Below are positions 36,903-44,985 of a DNA stretch of 64,000 bases, one piece after another. Location: positions 186,001 through 250,000 of the forward strand of contig NZ_AUBB01000010.1 in NCBI RefSeq assembly GCF_000429025.1, given 5' to 3'. The notes under the pieces are model-generated. The model ran no database searches and had not been told where the DNA came from. It worked only from the letters and a program-made list of their open reading frames with translations. The stretch comes from Actinospineispora spinosispora DSM 44797. GTDB lineage: Bacteria > Actinomycetota > Actinomycetes > Mycobacteriales > Pseudonocardiaceae. The position numbers and the translations under genes are program-made. How positions within the stretch are numbered: position 1 is the stretch's first letter; every line of letters begins with the position of its first letter.

Positions 36903-36969
36903 CACGTCGCAGACTCCCGTGTCGCGTCGCAGACACTGCAGCGTCTGCGACGCGACGGTCCGCGACGTG
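36903..36969 (+). terminator. Nested hairpin after ureC
   Basis: An inner perfect 14-bp stem starts GTCGCGTCGCAGAC (36921-36934, pairing 36943-36956). It sits inside an outer 8-bp stem CACGTCGC/GCGACGTG (36903-36910, 36962-36969). GTCGCAGAC occurs three times (once inverted). It separates ureC from the convergent vapC gene. Confidence 0.75.
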
Positions 36970-36982
36970 CGGCTAGCGCCGG

Positions 36983-37393
36983 TCAAGGGGCGATGACCGA
37001 GACAGTGGGAAAGTACGTTCGGTATAGGGCGGCGTCGCGTGTGAGCAGGCGTAGTCCTAGCACAGCGGCATGAGCCCCGATGAAGAAGTCGGGTAGGGGA
37101 GAAGTCCGTGTTCCCCCGCGTGCACGGTAGGTGCGGTAGGACCGGGCCGCCAAGAAAGCGGCGGCCCACGGCAGGTTCGCCCGGACGAATCGATCCTCGG
37201 ACAACTGGACGTCCAACGCTTCAAGTGTCGAGAATCGCAGCGATACCTCGCCGTAGATGACCTGATTGATCACTACCGGCCCCTCATCGAGTGCGGACTC
37301 GAGGCGCTCGGCCGACCATTTCGCCCACTGTGGATCGTTACCGAATATGTCGAGCAGGACGTTCGAGTCGACCAGTGTGCCCGGACTACTCAC
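36983..37393 (-). CDS. vapC: PIN-domain ribonuclease toxin (VapC-like)
   Basis: The PIN acidic residues are visible: Asp in LVDSNVLLDIF, Glu in IYGEV and Asp in LPDFFIGAHA, with TRDAALYRTYFP at the end. These make a metal-dependent RNase, typically cutting tRNA or rRNA when freed from VapB. It has 136 residues. The GTG start lies within the last codons of the antitoxin gene (8-base overlap), so translation is coupled. It is convergent with ureC across a hairpin. The native target is unknown. Confidence 0.9.
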   Translation of the reverse strand: MSSPGTLVDSNVLLDIFGNDPQWAKWSAERLESALDEGPVVINQVIYGEVSLRFSTLEALDVQLSEDRFVRANLPWAAAFLAARSYRTYRARGGTRTSPLPDFFIGAHAAVLGLRLLTRDAALYRTYFPTVSVIAP

Positions 37394-37613
37394 CTCGGGT
37401 GAGGGCCATGATCTCGTCGGTGCTGAGCGAAACGTCGCCCTTGCCCAGCATGGATTCGACAATCCGTTTGCCGCGACCGACCGGGCCCTGGACCGGGATG
37501 ATCCGTGCTACCCCATCATCGATGATGATGTCGACCTCATCGCCCGGTTCGAGGCCAAGGGCCCGACGCACCTGCTGTGGGATGGTGATCTGGCCCTTGC
37601 TGGTAATGCGCAC
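37386..37613 (-). CDS. vapB: SpoVT/AbrB-type antitoxin (VapB-like)
   Basis: The 75-residue product begins MRITSKGQITIPQQVRRALG, the swapped-hairpin AbrB/MazE fold that binds DNA as a dimer, and ends with a helical tail (RIVESMLGKGDVSLSTDEI) that would wrap the toxin. VapB proteins neutralise VapC and repress their own promoter. A near-palindrome, GTAACAC-CA-GTATTAC, lies ten bases upstream and is the likely operator. The gene starts only 30 bases after the lhr stop on the same strand, so it may also be reached by read-through from lhr. Confidence 0.9.
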   Translation of the reverse strand: MRITSKGQITIPQQVRRALGLEPGDEVDIIIDDGVARIIPVQGPVGRGKRIVESMLGKGDVSLSTDEIMALTRGE

Positions 37614-37622
37614 AAAGTAAGA

Positions 37623-37638
37623 GTAACACCAGTATTAC
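37623..37638 (-). promoter_or_regulatory. Candidate VapBC operator
   Basis: GTAACACCAGTATTAC is an inverted repeat with one mismatch, placed ten bases before the vapB start codon and five bases before the lhr stop is reached. Position and symmetry suit autoregulation by an AbrB-type dimer. Confidence 0.5.
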
Positions 37639-37643
37639 CGCAG

Positions 37644-40600
37644 TCAGGCGCGTAGTCGCAGGCCCTTCGGAGTGGCTCGGAAGCCGGCTTCGGTGAGCAC
37701 TTCGGCGAGGTGACCGCCGAGTGAGCCCACGCCGTCGGTCCGCTCCACGGCGAGCGAACCCAGCCAGCCTTCGCGCACCGCGCCGGCGAGTGCCTGGGCG
37801 CCCGCCTGCAACACCTCCTCGCGTTCGCTGAAGCTCAGCAGTGAACGGCCGCCGCGTTCGACGTACAACGCGGGGGAGCCGTCGACCAGCACCACCAGCG
37901 CGCCGGCCTTCCGGCCAGGCCGGTGCTTCGACTCGCCGGATGTCGCGGGCCAGGACAGCGCGGCACCCCACGGCTGGGCCGGGTCGGCCGCCGCGAGCAC
38001 GACGGCCGTCGGGTCGCCGGGACCGTCGATCTCCTTGGACCGCGCGCGCAGCTGATCGATGGCGCCCGGCACCGCGAACTGGGCGGCACCCAGGCCCTCG
38101 ACGACGTAGCCGCGCCGGCAGCGCCCCGACTCCTCCATCGCACGCAGCACCCGGTAGATGCCTGCGAAGCCGCCGACCACCCGCTCGGTGCCCAGCGCAC
38201 CCCTGGTCAGGACACCGTGCCGCTCCAGGAACGCCTCCGCGCGAGCGTGCGCGCGACGGGTCGTGTCGGGTGCACGCCCGGCCGCAAGGGACCAACGTCC
38301 GCCCACCGTGGGAGGTCCGCCGCGGGACGGCATGTTCGGCCGGCCGGCGCGCAGCCTCGCGTACCGGCCACGCGGTGCACTCTGGCGAGGCTTGTGCGCG
38401 GCGCCCCGACCGGCGGTGAGGGCCCGAACCGGACCGAGGGTGTCGTTGCTCAGCAGCCCGGCCCAGACCAGGTCCCACATCGCCGCGACCAGCGTCGCGT
38501 CGTCCGGGGTGGGTTCCTCCGCCGCGACCAGCCGGGCCCCGACCGCGTCGGCGAGCTGGCGGAAGAAGAGCGCCCCACCGCCGGACAACGCATCGAGCAC
38601 CGCCGCGTGCAGCGGGCTGCCCGGTGCCTCGGGTTCCAGATCGGGCAGCAGCAGGTCCGCGACGTCCGCCGGGGCCAGCGCGAGCCAGCCGTCCGCACCG
38701 GCGAGCTGGCCGCACCCGGTCCAGGTCACCTCACCCGCGGCCGTCAGCTCGTCCAGCAACGCCGGGGTGTAACCGGGCAGCCGTGCCGGCAGCACGAGCG
38801 ACTCCAGTGCGCTCGCCGGAATCGGTGCGCCGGCGAGCTGCTCGACCACCGACAGGACGTCCTCCGGCCCCGGCGCCCTCCGGATCCGGGCGCCGATCCC
38901 GTGCCAGGACGGCAGGAACCGGCCGAGCGCCGCCGGTTCGACCGGCTCGACCTCGGCGCGCAGCCGCGCGAGCGATGCCCGCCGCAACCGTCGGAGCACC
39001 TCGGCGTCGCAGTACTCCAGGCCGGCGGTGCTGCCACCGTGCACCTCGCGCACCGGACGCAGCTCACCCCGGACCAGACGCCCGGAGCCGACCAACCGGT
39101 CCAGCACCCCCCGGACGACCGCCACCCCGAGGCCGAACCGGGTGGCGGCCTCGCTCGCCTCGAACGGGCCGTGCGTGCGGGCGTAGCGGATGAGCAGCTC
39201 ACCGAGCGGATCGGGGACCGGCTCGGTGAACACCTCGGGCACACCCACCGGCAGCGGCGCCCCCAACGCGTCGCGCACCCGGCCCGCGTCCTCGATGGCG
39301 AGCCAGCGCTGCTCACCGGCCACCCGCACCCGGATCAGCCTGCGAGCCGCTTCCAGCTCGGCCAGCCAGTCCGGCTGGACACCTCGCGCGGCGGCCTCCT
39401 CCGTCGTCAGGTCACCGAGGAACCGCAGCAGGTCAGCGGCACCCTCGGCGTTGCGTGCGTGCCGGCTGGGCACGAGACGCTGCAGCTCGGCCTCCACCTC
39501 GGCGAGCACCTCGGGGTCGAGCAGCTCACGCATCGCCTCCGAGCCGAGCAGCTCGGCCAGCAGCGTCGAGTCGAGCGACAGCGCGGCCGCCCGGCGCTCG
39601 GCCAGCGGTGCGTCCAGCTCGTAGAGGAACATGCCCACGTAGCCGAACAGCAGGCTGCGCGCGAACGGCGAGGGCGACTGTGTCGTGACCTCGACGACCT
39701 GGACCTTCCTTCGTGCGACGTCACTCATCAGCTCGCGCAGCCCAGGCAGGTCGTACACGTCCTGCACACATTCGCGCATCGCCTCGAGCGACACCGGGAA
39801 CTGTTCGTAGCGGCTGGCCACGGTCAGCAGCTGGGCGGACCGTTGACGCTGCTGCCACAGCGGCGTGCGCCGCCGAGGGTCGCGCCGGGGCAGCAGCAGC
39901 GACCGTGCCGCGCACTCCCGGAACCGGGCCGCGAACAGCGCGGACCCGCCCAGCTCGGCGACGACGATCCGCTCCACCTCGTCCGGGTCGAGCAGGACGT
40001 CCTCGGCGGTCGGCAGCACCTCGGCCCCGGACTCGTCCATCGCGTCCGGCAGTCGCAGCACGATCCCGTCGTCGGCGCCGGCCGCACTCACCTCGACACC
40101 GCGCCGCTCCCGCATCCGTGCCGCGATGGCCAACGCCCACGGCCCGTTGACCTGAGCACCGAACGGGGAGTGCACCACCATCCGCCAGTCGCCCAGCTCG
40201 TCGCGGAACCGCTCGACCAGGACCGTGCGGTCACTCGGTACGTGCCGGGTGGCATCGCGCTGCTCGCCCAGGTAGGCCAGCAGATTGTCGGCGGCCCACT
40301 CGTCGAGCCCCGCCACGGCGGCCCGCTCCCGCGCGGCCTCGGCACCGAGCGCGGACATCTCCCTGACGAACGCGCCCACGGCACGGCCCAGCTCCAGCGG
40401 CCGTCCGATCGACTCGCCCTTCCAGAACGGCATCCGGGCCGGTTGGCCGGGGGCCGGGGTCACGATGACCCGGTCGTGCGTGATGTCCTCGACCCGCCAC
40501 GACGACGTGCCGAGCAGGAAGGTGTCGCCCACCCGCGACTCGTAGACCATCTCCTCGTCCAGCTCACCGACCCGGGACCCGGCGCCGTCCGCGCCGCCCG

Positions 40601-42260
40601 GGGTCATGACGGTGAACAGGCCCCGGTCCGGGATGGTGCCGCCCGAGGTCACCGCCAGCCGCTGCGCCCCCGGCCTCCCGCGCAGCTCGTCGGTCACCCG
40701 ATCCCAGGTGATCCGGGCGCGCAGCTCTCCGAAGTCCTCGCTGGGATAGCGGCCGGCCAGCATGTCCAGCGTCGCGTGCAACGCCGAGTCGGGGAGCGCG
40801 GCGAACGGGGCGGCCCTGCGCACCACCGCCGCCAGCTCCGCCACGGTCCACGGTTCCAGCGCCACCATCGCGACGATCTGCTGGGCGAGCACGTCGAGCG
40901 GGTTGCGCGGATAGCGCAGCGACTCGATCGCGCCCTGCGCCATGCGCTCGGCGACCACCGCACAGGACACGAGATCACCGCGGAACTTCGGGAACACCAC
41001 CCCCCGGGACACGGCACCCACCTGGTGGCCCGCCCGGCCGACCCGCTGCAGACCGGAGGCCACGCTCGGCGGAGCCTCCACCTGGACCACCAGATCGACC
41101 GCTCCCATGTCGATACCCAGCTCCAGGCTCGACGTGGCGACCACGCAGGGCAGCCGACCGGCCTTCAGCTCCTCCTCGACCGCGGTGCGCTGCTCGCGCG
41201 ACATCGACCCGTGGTGGGCCTTCGCCACGACCGCCTCGGCGCCGGTGGCCAGCCCGGACTCACCGATCGCCTCGGCGGGGAACTTCTCGCCGGGGACGAG
41301 CTCGGTGCGGTCGGCGGCGAGCTCGTTCAGCTTCGCGGTGAGCCGCTCGGCCAACCGCCGGGAGTTGGCGAACACGATCGTCGAACGGTGCGCCTCGACC
41401 AGCTCCAGGACCCTCCGCTCCACGGCGGGCCAGATGGACGGACGCTGTGCGGCGCCCGCGGCAGAGCCGACGATCTCCTCGTCGGAGCTGCCCGGATCGG
41501 GCCGGGTGTCCAATGCGCCCAGATCGGGCACCGGAACCTCGACCCTGACCTCGATCGTCTTCGCGGTGGCCGGGCGGATCACCTCGATCGGATGCCGGCC
41601 GGCGAGGAACGCACTGACCTCGTCGATCGGCCGGACCGTCGCGGACAGACCGATGCGCTGTGCCGGCCCGTCGACGAGCAGCTCGTCCAGCCGTTCCAGC
41701 GACAGGGCCAGGTGCGCACCACGTTTGGTGCCCGCCACCGCGTGCACCTCGTCCACGATGACCGTCCGGACGCCGCGCAACGAGTCCCGTGCCGCCGAGG
41801 TCAACAGCAGGAACAGCGACTCCGGCGTGGTGACCAGCACGTCCGGCGGCGTCCGGCCGAACCGGCGGCGCTCGTCCGCCGGTGTGTCACCGGTCCGCAT
41901 CCCCACGGTGATCTGGGGCTCCGGCAGGTCCAGCCGGTGCGCGGCCTGCCGGATGCCGGCGAGCGGAGACCGCAGGTTGCGCTCCACATCGACCGCGAGC
42001 GCCTTCAGCGGTGAGACGTACAGCACCCGGCAGCGATGCTTCGGGTCCTCCGGCGGCACCTCGGTCGCCAACCGGTCCAGCGCCCACAGGAACGCGGCGA
42101 GAGTCTTGCCCGAACCGGTGGGAGCGACCACCAGCGCGTGCCGACCGGCCCGCGCGGCCGCCCACGCTCCGGCCTGGGCGGCGGTCGGCGCGGCGAACGC
42201 CCCACCGAACCAGGCACGGGTCGCGGGCGAGAAGCCGTCCAGCACGCTGTCTTCGGACAT
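37644..42260 (-). CDS. lhr: Lhr-type ATP-dependent DNA helicase
   Basis: At 1538 residues this is the largest protein in the window. Superfamily-2 motifs are plain: APTGSGKT at 46-53, DEVH at 170-173, LSATVRP, and the C-terminal RecA motif QRVGRAGHQVG. A winged helix and Lhr-specific beta-barrel follow to about residue 860, then the long Lhr-CTD. Mycobacterial Lhr is a 3'-to-5' DNA translocase that prefers RNA:DNA hybrids and is induced by DNA damage, probably acting with repair glycosylases; Nei lies 4 kb downstream here. The ATG gives MSEDSVLDGF. The opposite strand stays open for long stretches, an artefact of high GC. Confidence 0.96.
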   Translation of the reverse strand: MSEDSVLDGFSPATRAWFGGAFAAPTAAQAGAWAAARAGRHALVVAPTGSGKTLAAFLWALDRLATEVPPEDPKHRCRVLYVSPLKALAVDVERNLRSPLAGIRQAAHRLDLPEPQITVGMRTGDTPADERRRFGRTPPDVLVTTPESLFLLLTSAARDSLRGVRTVIVDEVHAVAGTKRGAHLALSLERLDELLVDGPAQRIGLSATVRPIDEVSAFLAGRHPIEVIRPATAKTIEVRVEVPVPDLGALDTRPDPGSSDEEIVGSAAGAAQRPSIWPAVERRVLELVEAHRSTIVFANSRRLAERLTAKLNELAADRTELVPGEKFPAEAIGESGLATGAEAVVAKAHHGSMSREQRTAVEEELKAGRLPCVVATSSLELGIDMGAVDLVVQVEAPPSVASGLQRVGRAGHQVGAVSRGVVFPKFRGDLVSCAVVAERMAQGAIESLRYPRNPLDVLAQQIVAMVALEPWTVAELAAVVRRAAPFAALPDSALHATLDMLAGRYPSEDFGELRARITWDRVTDELRGRPGAQRLAVTSGGTIPDRGLFTVMTPGGADGAGSRVGELDEEMVYESRVGDTFLLGTSSWRVEDITHDRVIVTPAPGQPARMPFWKGESIGRPLELGRAVGAFVREMSALGAEAARERAAVAGLDEWAADNLLAYLGEQRDATRHVPSDRTVLVERFRDELGDWRMVVHSPFGAQVNGPWALAIAARMRERRGVEVSAAGADDGIVLRLPDAMDESGAEVLPTAEDVLLDPDEVERIVVAELGGSALFAARFRECAARSLLLPRRDPRRRTPLWQQRQRSAQLLTVASRYEQFPVSLEAMRECVQDVYDLPGLRELMSDVARRKVQVVEVTTQSPSPFARSLLFGYVGMFLYELDAPLAERRAAALSLDSTLLAELLGSEAMRELLDPEVLAEVEAELQRLVPSRHARNAEGAADLLRFLGDLTTEEAAARGVQPDWLAELEAARRLIRVRVAGEQRWLAIEDAGRVRDALGAPLPVGVPEVFTEPVPDPLGELLIRYARTHGPFEASEAATRFGLGVAVVRGVLDRLVGSGRLVRGELRPVREVHGGSTAGLEYCDAEVLRRLRRASLARLRAEVEPVEPAALGRFLPSWHGIGARIRRAPGPEDVLSVVEQLAGAPIPASALESLVLPARLPGYTPALLDELTAAGEVTWTGCGQLAGADGWLALAPADVADLLLPDLEPEAPGSPLHAAVLDALSGGGALFFRQLADAVGARLVAAEEPTPDDATLVAAMWDLVWAGLLSNDTLGPVRALTAGRGAAHKPRQSAPRGRYARLRAGRPNMPSRGGPPTVGGRWSLAAGRAPDTTRRAHARAEAFLERHGVLTRGALGTERVVGGFAGIYRVLRAMEESGRCRRGYVVEGLGAAQFAVPGAIDQLRARSKEIDGPGDPTAVVLAAADPAQPWGAALSWPATSGESKHRPGRKAGALVVLVDGSPALYVERGGRSLLSFSEREEVLQAGAQALAGAVREGWLGSLAVERTDGVGSLGGHLAEVLTEAGFRATPKGLRLRA

Positions 42261-42322
42261 GCCCCCATCATGGTCCTGGGGTCCGACACTTCTCCGCGCG
42301 CCGCCGAGCCCGAGCCGCTCGG

Positions 42323-42601
42323 TCAGTCCTGGCCTACGGAGAAGCCTTCCTCCACGTCCCGCTGGGAGTAGGAGCGGAACGCGATGTGGGTGTCGGTCTG
42401 GCGGACGCCGGGCACCTTGCTCAGGCGGCCCGCGATGACCTCGGCCAGCTGCTCGTGCTCACGGACCCGGACCACCGCGATCAGGTCGACGTCGCCCGCG
42501 CACGAGTAGACGTCGGCGACTCCGTCCAGGTCCGCGATGGCCTGCGCGGTCTCCGGGATGTGGTCGGCGACGGCGTGGATCAGGACGAATGCGGTGATCA
42601 C
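42323..42601 (-). CDS. Stand-alone RAM-domain (Lrp/AsnC C-terminal) protein
   Basis: The 92 residues correspond to the ligand-binding RAM domain of Lrp/AsnC regulators alone: ITAFVLIHAVADHIPETAQA, VYSCAGDVDLIAVVRV, then a C-terminal tail. There is no DNA-binding helix-turn-helix. Such stand-alone proteins form rings that bind amino acids and are thought to sense or to act through partner regulators. It lies between lhr (62 bases) and the exonuclease fusion (59 bases), all on the same strand, so one transcript is possible. The ligand is unknown. Confidence 0.9.
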   Translation of the reverse strand: MITAFVLIHAVADHIPETAQAIADLDGVADVYSCAGDVDLIAVVRVREHEQLAEVIAGRLSKVPGVRQTDTHIAFRSYSQRDVEEGFSVGQD

Positions 42602-42660
42602 AACGACAGGCTCCTTCGCTCACGCGGGATTCCGTGATCGTAGCGAGTGCCCTCCGGTAC

Positions 42661-44373
42661 TCAGTTTTCACCGGCATAGCCGACGTGCGCGGCCGCCGCG
42701 GTCGCCAGCCAGGCGTCCCACCGGCCCGCGCCGAACGCGGACTCGGTCCACGGTGTGGGGCAGTGCACCAGGCGTGTGCCCGGACGGTCCAGCCAGCGCA
42801 ACAGCACGGCCACCTCTTCGGCAGGCGCACCGCGCAGCGGACCGTCCCCCGGCCGGACCGTCTCGGCGCCCAGCCTCAACGCCTCGACCACGGGCATCGG
42901 GGGCACACCGCGTCGAGCGACACCGGCCGAGGCGAGCCTGCCGTGACGCACCACCGCGAACTCCCAGCCCCCGTGGCCGTCCGGGCGCGCCGCAACCAGC
43001 TCCGGCAGCGCGGCGAGCGCGGCCAGCCGCTGCGCCCGGCGCAACGCGGTGAGCAGGGCGGTCAGCCGGTCCCTGTGGTCCGCCGCGGCCTCGAAACGCT
43101 CCGCCTCCCCGAGCCGGGTGACCTCGTCGGCCAAGGCGCGGACCGGGTCGTCGGCCCGGCCGGACACCAGGTCCTCTACCCGGACCACCGTATGGGCGTA
43201 GTCGGCGACGCTCTGCCGGCCGGCGCACGGCGCCGCGCAGCGGCCCAGCTCGGCGAGCGCACACGGGGTGGCATTCGGGTTTCGCGCCGGAATGCGCTGG
43301 GTGCACCGGCGGATCGGTACCGCGTCCTGCACCGACTCCATCGCGGAGACCGCGTCGGCCCGCGACCGGAACGGGCCGAACGCGCCGTCCCGGGACTGCG
43401 TGACCACCGACATCCGCGGGAACGCTTCCTCGGTGAGCGTCACCCACCAGACGCGGTTCGGGGTACGGGACCGACGGTTGAACCGAGGGCGGTGCGCGCC
43501 GATCAACCGCAGCTCCCGCACGTGCGCCTCCAACGAGTGCGCGCACTGCACCGCATCCACCCGCTCGGCCAGCGCCACCATGTCCCGGACCCGCCGCCGT
43601 TTCTCCGACCCGGTGAAGTACGTCCGCACCCGGCGGCGCAGATCACCGCTGGTCCCGACATAGAGCACCTCGTCGCGGGCGCCCCGGAACAGATAGACGC
43701 CCGGCGCGTTCGGCAGATGCTCGGCCAGACCGCGTTTGCGCCGCTGGGCGTCGGTCGCGCGGTTGCCCGCCGGGCTCGCGGCCAGCGCGAGCAGCTCTTC
43801 GAGACTGTGCACCCCGAGATTGCCGACCCGTTCGAGCAGACCGTGCAGCACCTGCACGGTTGCCCTGGCGTCATCGAGAGCCCGGTGCGTCGGCCGGACC
43901 GTGCTGCCGAACAACGTGGCCAGCGCGGAGAGCCGTACCGACGGCGCCTCGTCCCTGGTCAGTGCCGCTCTCGCCAACCTCGCGGTGCACAGCACCGGCG
44001 GCTTCGGCCAGGCACGGCCGTGGCGTTCACACGCGGCGCGCAGGAAACCGGTGTCGAACGGTGAGTTGTGCGCCACCAGCACCGCACCGGACAGGAACTC
44101 CAGCAACGTGGGCAGCACCGAGGAGATCGTCGGAGCCCCCAACAACATCGCCTGCGTGATGCCGGTCAACGCGACGATCTGGGGCGGGACACCGGTGCCC
44201 GGATCGACCAGCGTCCCCAGCTCGCCGAGCTGCACACCGCCACGCACCTTGACCGCGCCCACCTCGGTGATCGCATCGGCGGCCGCGCTGCCTCCGGTGG
44301 TCTCCAGATCGAGCACGACGAACGTGACATCCCGCAACGGCGTGCCGAGCTCATCGAATGACAGCTGTGGCAT
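42661..44373 (-). CDS. DEDDh 3'-5' exonuclease fused to a GIY-YIG (UvrC-like) domain
   Basis: Residues about 15-190 are a DnaQ-like exonuclease: VVLDLETTG (DxE), HNSPFDTGFL (Asp) and HRALDDA (His, Asp). Residues about 220-300 are a UvrC/Cho GIY-YIG nuclease: NAPGVYLFRGARDEVLYVG, SGDLRRRVRTYF, then a UvrC-like region with a Cys cluster (CALAELGRCAAPCAG). M. tuberculosis Rv2191 has the same fusion. One protein could incise and trim damaged DNA, but function is untested as far as I know. It has 570 residues. Its upstream side opens onto 612 nt of folded non-coding DNA. Confidence 0.92.
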   Translation of the reverse strand: MPQLSFDELGTPLRDVTFVVLDLETTGGSAAADAITEVGAVKVRGGVQLGELGTLVDPGTGVPPQIVALTGITQAMLLGAPTISSVLPTLLEFLSGAVLVAHNSPFDTGFLRAACERHGRAWPKPPVLCTARLARAALTRDEAPSVRLSALATLFGSTVRPTHRALDDARATVQVLHGLLERVGNLGVHSLEELLALAASPAGNRATDAQRRKRGLAEHLPNAPGVYLFRGARDEVLYVGTSGDLRRRVRTYFTGSEKRRRVRDMVALAERVDAVQCAHSLEAHVRELRLIGAHRPRFNRRSRTPNRVWWVTLTEEAFPRMSVVTQSRDGAFGPFRSRADAVSAMESVQDAVPIRRCTQRIPARNPNATPCALAELGRCAAPCAGRQSVADYAHTVVRVEDLVSGRADDPVRALADEVTRLGEAERFEAAADHRDRLTALLTALRRAQRLAALAALPELVAARPDGHGGWEFAVVRHGRLASAGVARRGVPPMPVVEALRLGAETVRPGDGPLRGAPAEEVAVLLRWLDRPGTRLVHCPTPWTESAFGAGRWDAWLATAAAAHVGYAGEN

Positions 44374-44429
44374 TCGACGAAGCTAGCCGCCGCTACCGAC
44401 AGTCTTGTTGGGCCTGTTTCGCGCGCGGC

Positions 44430-44614
44430 TCTTTTCTGTGACCACCCCGGCTCGCGTAAACGCTCGCTGGGGTACTCCCAGAAAAGAAGGCTCGGGGACT
44501 CGCCCGGGCGCGCGCTTGTGGCCGGTTGGGGAGCCGCCGACGGAGTTGGCGACGTTGGTTGCGGACATTCACTGCCCGGCCTTCGCCGGAACTCCTTCGG
44601 AGACTCGCGGAGCC
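44430..44614 (+). repeat. Four-hairpin intergenic element, copy C
   Basis: Stem 1 is TCTTTTCTG/CAGAAAAGA (44430-44438, 44479-44487) with apical ACCCC/GGGGT. Stem 2 is CGGG/CCCG (44493-44506). The linker GCGCGCTTGTGGCCGGTTG follows. Stem 3 is CCGGC/GCCGG (44576-44589) and stem 4 is CTCC-TTC-GGAG (44592-44602). The tail is ACTCGCGGAGCC. The inner motifs CTGTGACCA and CTCCCAG are shared with copy B. Confidence 0.75.
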
Positions 44615-44656
44615 AACTTTCAAGGCACCTGTACATCCGCAGCCGGATGGGAGCCA

Positions 44657-44694
44657 TGAGTGTTTTGGGTTGCCAGGGCAACCCAAAACACTCA
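44657..44694. repeat. TGAGTG-family hairpin between element copies C and D
   Basis: Perfect 18-bp arms, TGAGTGTTTTGGGTTGCC at 44657-44674 and its complement at 44677-44694, enclose AG. Unlike the other members it does not end a gene; it lies midway between two divergent genes and between two opposed copies of the four-hairpin element. Confidence 0.8.
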
Positions 44695-44726
44695 CGGGTC
44701 CTTGTGGCGAACGCGCGTTCACGGGT

Positions 44727-44882
44727 GGCCCCGCATAGGTGCCCGGAGGGGTTCCGCCGAAGGCGGGTAGTGCATGAGTGGCGGCTCCCAAGTCGGGGCA
44801 CCAAGCGCGCGCGTCGCCGAAGGCGACATTTTTCCGAGTGGTCCCCCATGCCCGAAGGGTATGGGGGACCGCGAGGAAAAAA
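44727..44882 (-). repeat. Four-hairpin intergenic element, copy D (reverse strand)
   Basis: Read on the minus strand: stem 1 pairs TTTTTCC/GGAAAAA (44829-44835, 44875-44881) with apical GGTCCCCCAT/ATGGGGGACC. Stem 2 is GTCGCC-TTC-GGCGAC (44813-44827). The linker GCGCGCGCTTGG follows, stem 3 is CCGCC-TTC-GGCGG (44754-44766) and stem 4 is a short C/G stem. The tail TATGCGGGGCC is close to the tail of the other copies. It points away from the NYN gene. Confidence 0.7.
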
Positions 44883-44883
44883 C

Positions 44884-44956
44884 CCAGGCAGCGGGCCCGC
44901 CAGGGCCCGCCGCCTGGATCGTTCCCGGTCGGCCCGGAGGGCCTTCCGGGAACGAT
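44884..44956. repeat. Two further nested hairpins before the NYN gene
   Basis: CCAGGC/GCCTGG (44884-44889, 44912-44917) encloses GCGGGCCC/GGGCCCGC. Then ATCGTTCCCGG/CCGGGAACGAT (44918-44928, 44946-44956) encloses GGCCC/GGGCC. With copies C and D and the TGAGTG hairpin, nearly all of the 612-nt gap can pair. No coding sequence is supported here. Confidence 0.75.
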
Positions 44957-44985
44957 GGCGCGCGGAGCAGGCCTAAACTGGGCAG

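Noticed and set aside
37923..42014. A 1363-codon open frame on the plus strand opposite lhr
   Set aside because: It is the mirror of lhr codon bias (third-position GC). It is Arg/Gln/His-rich with no domain, while lhr has full helicase motifs.
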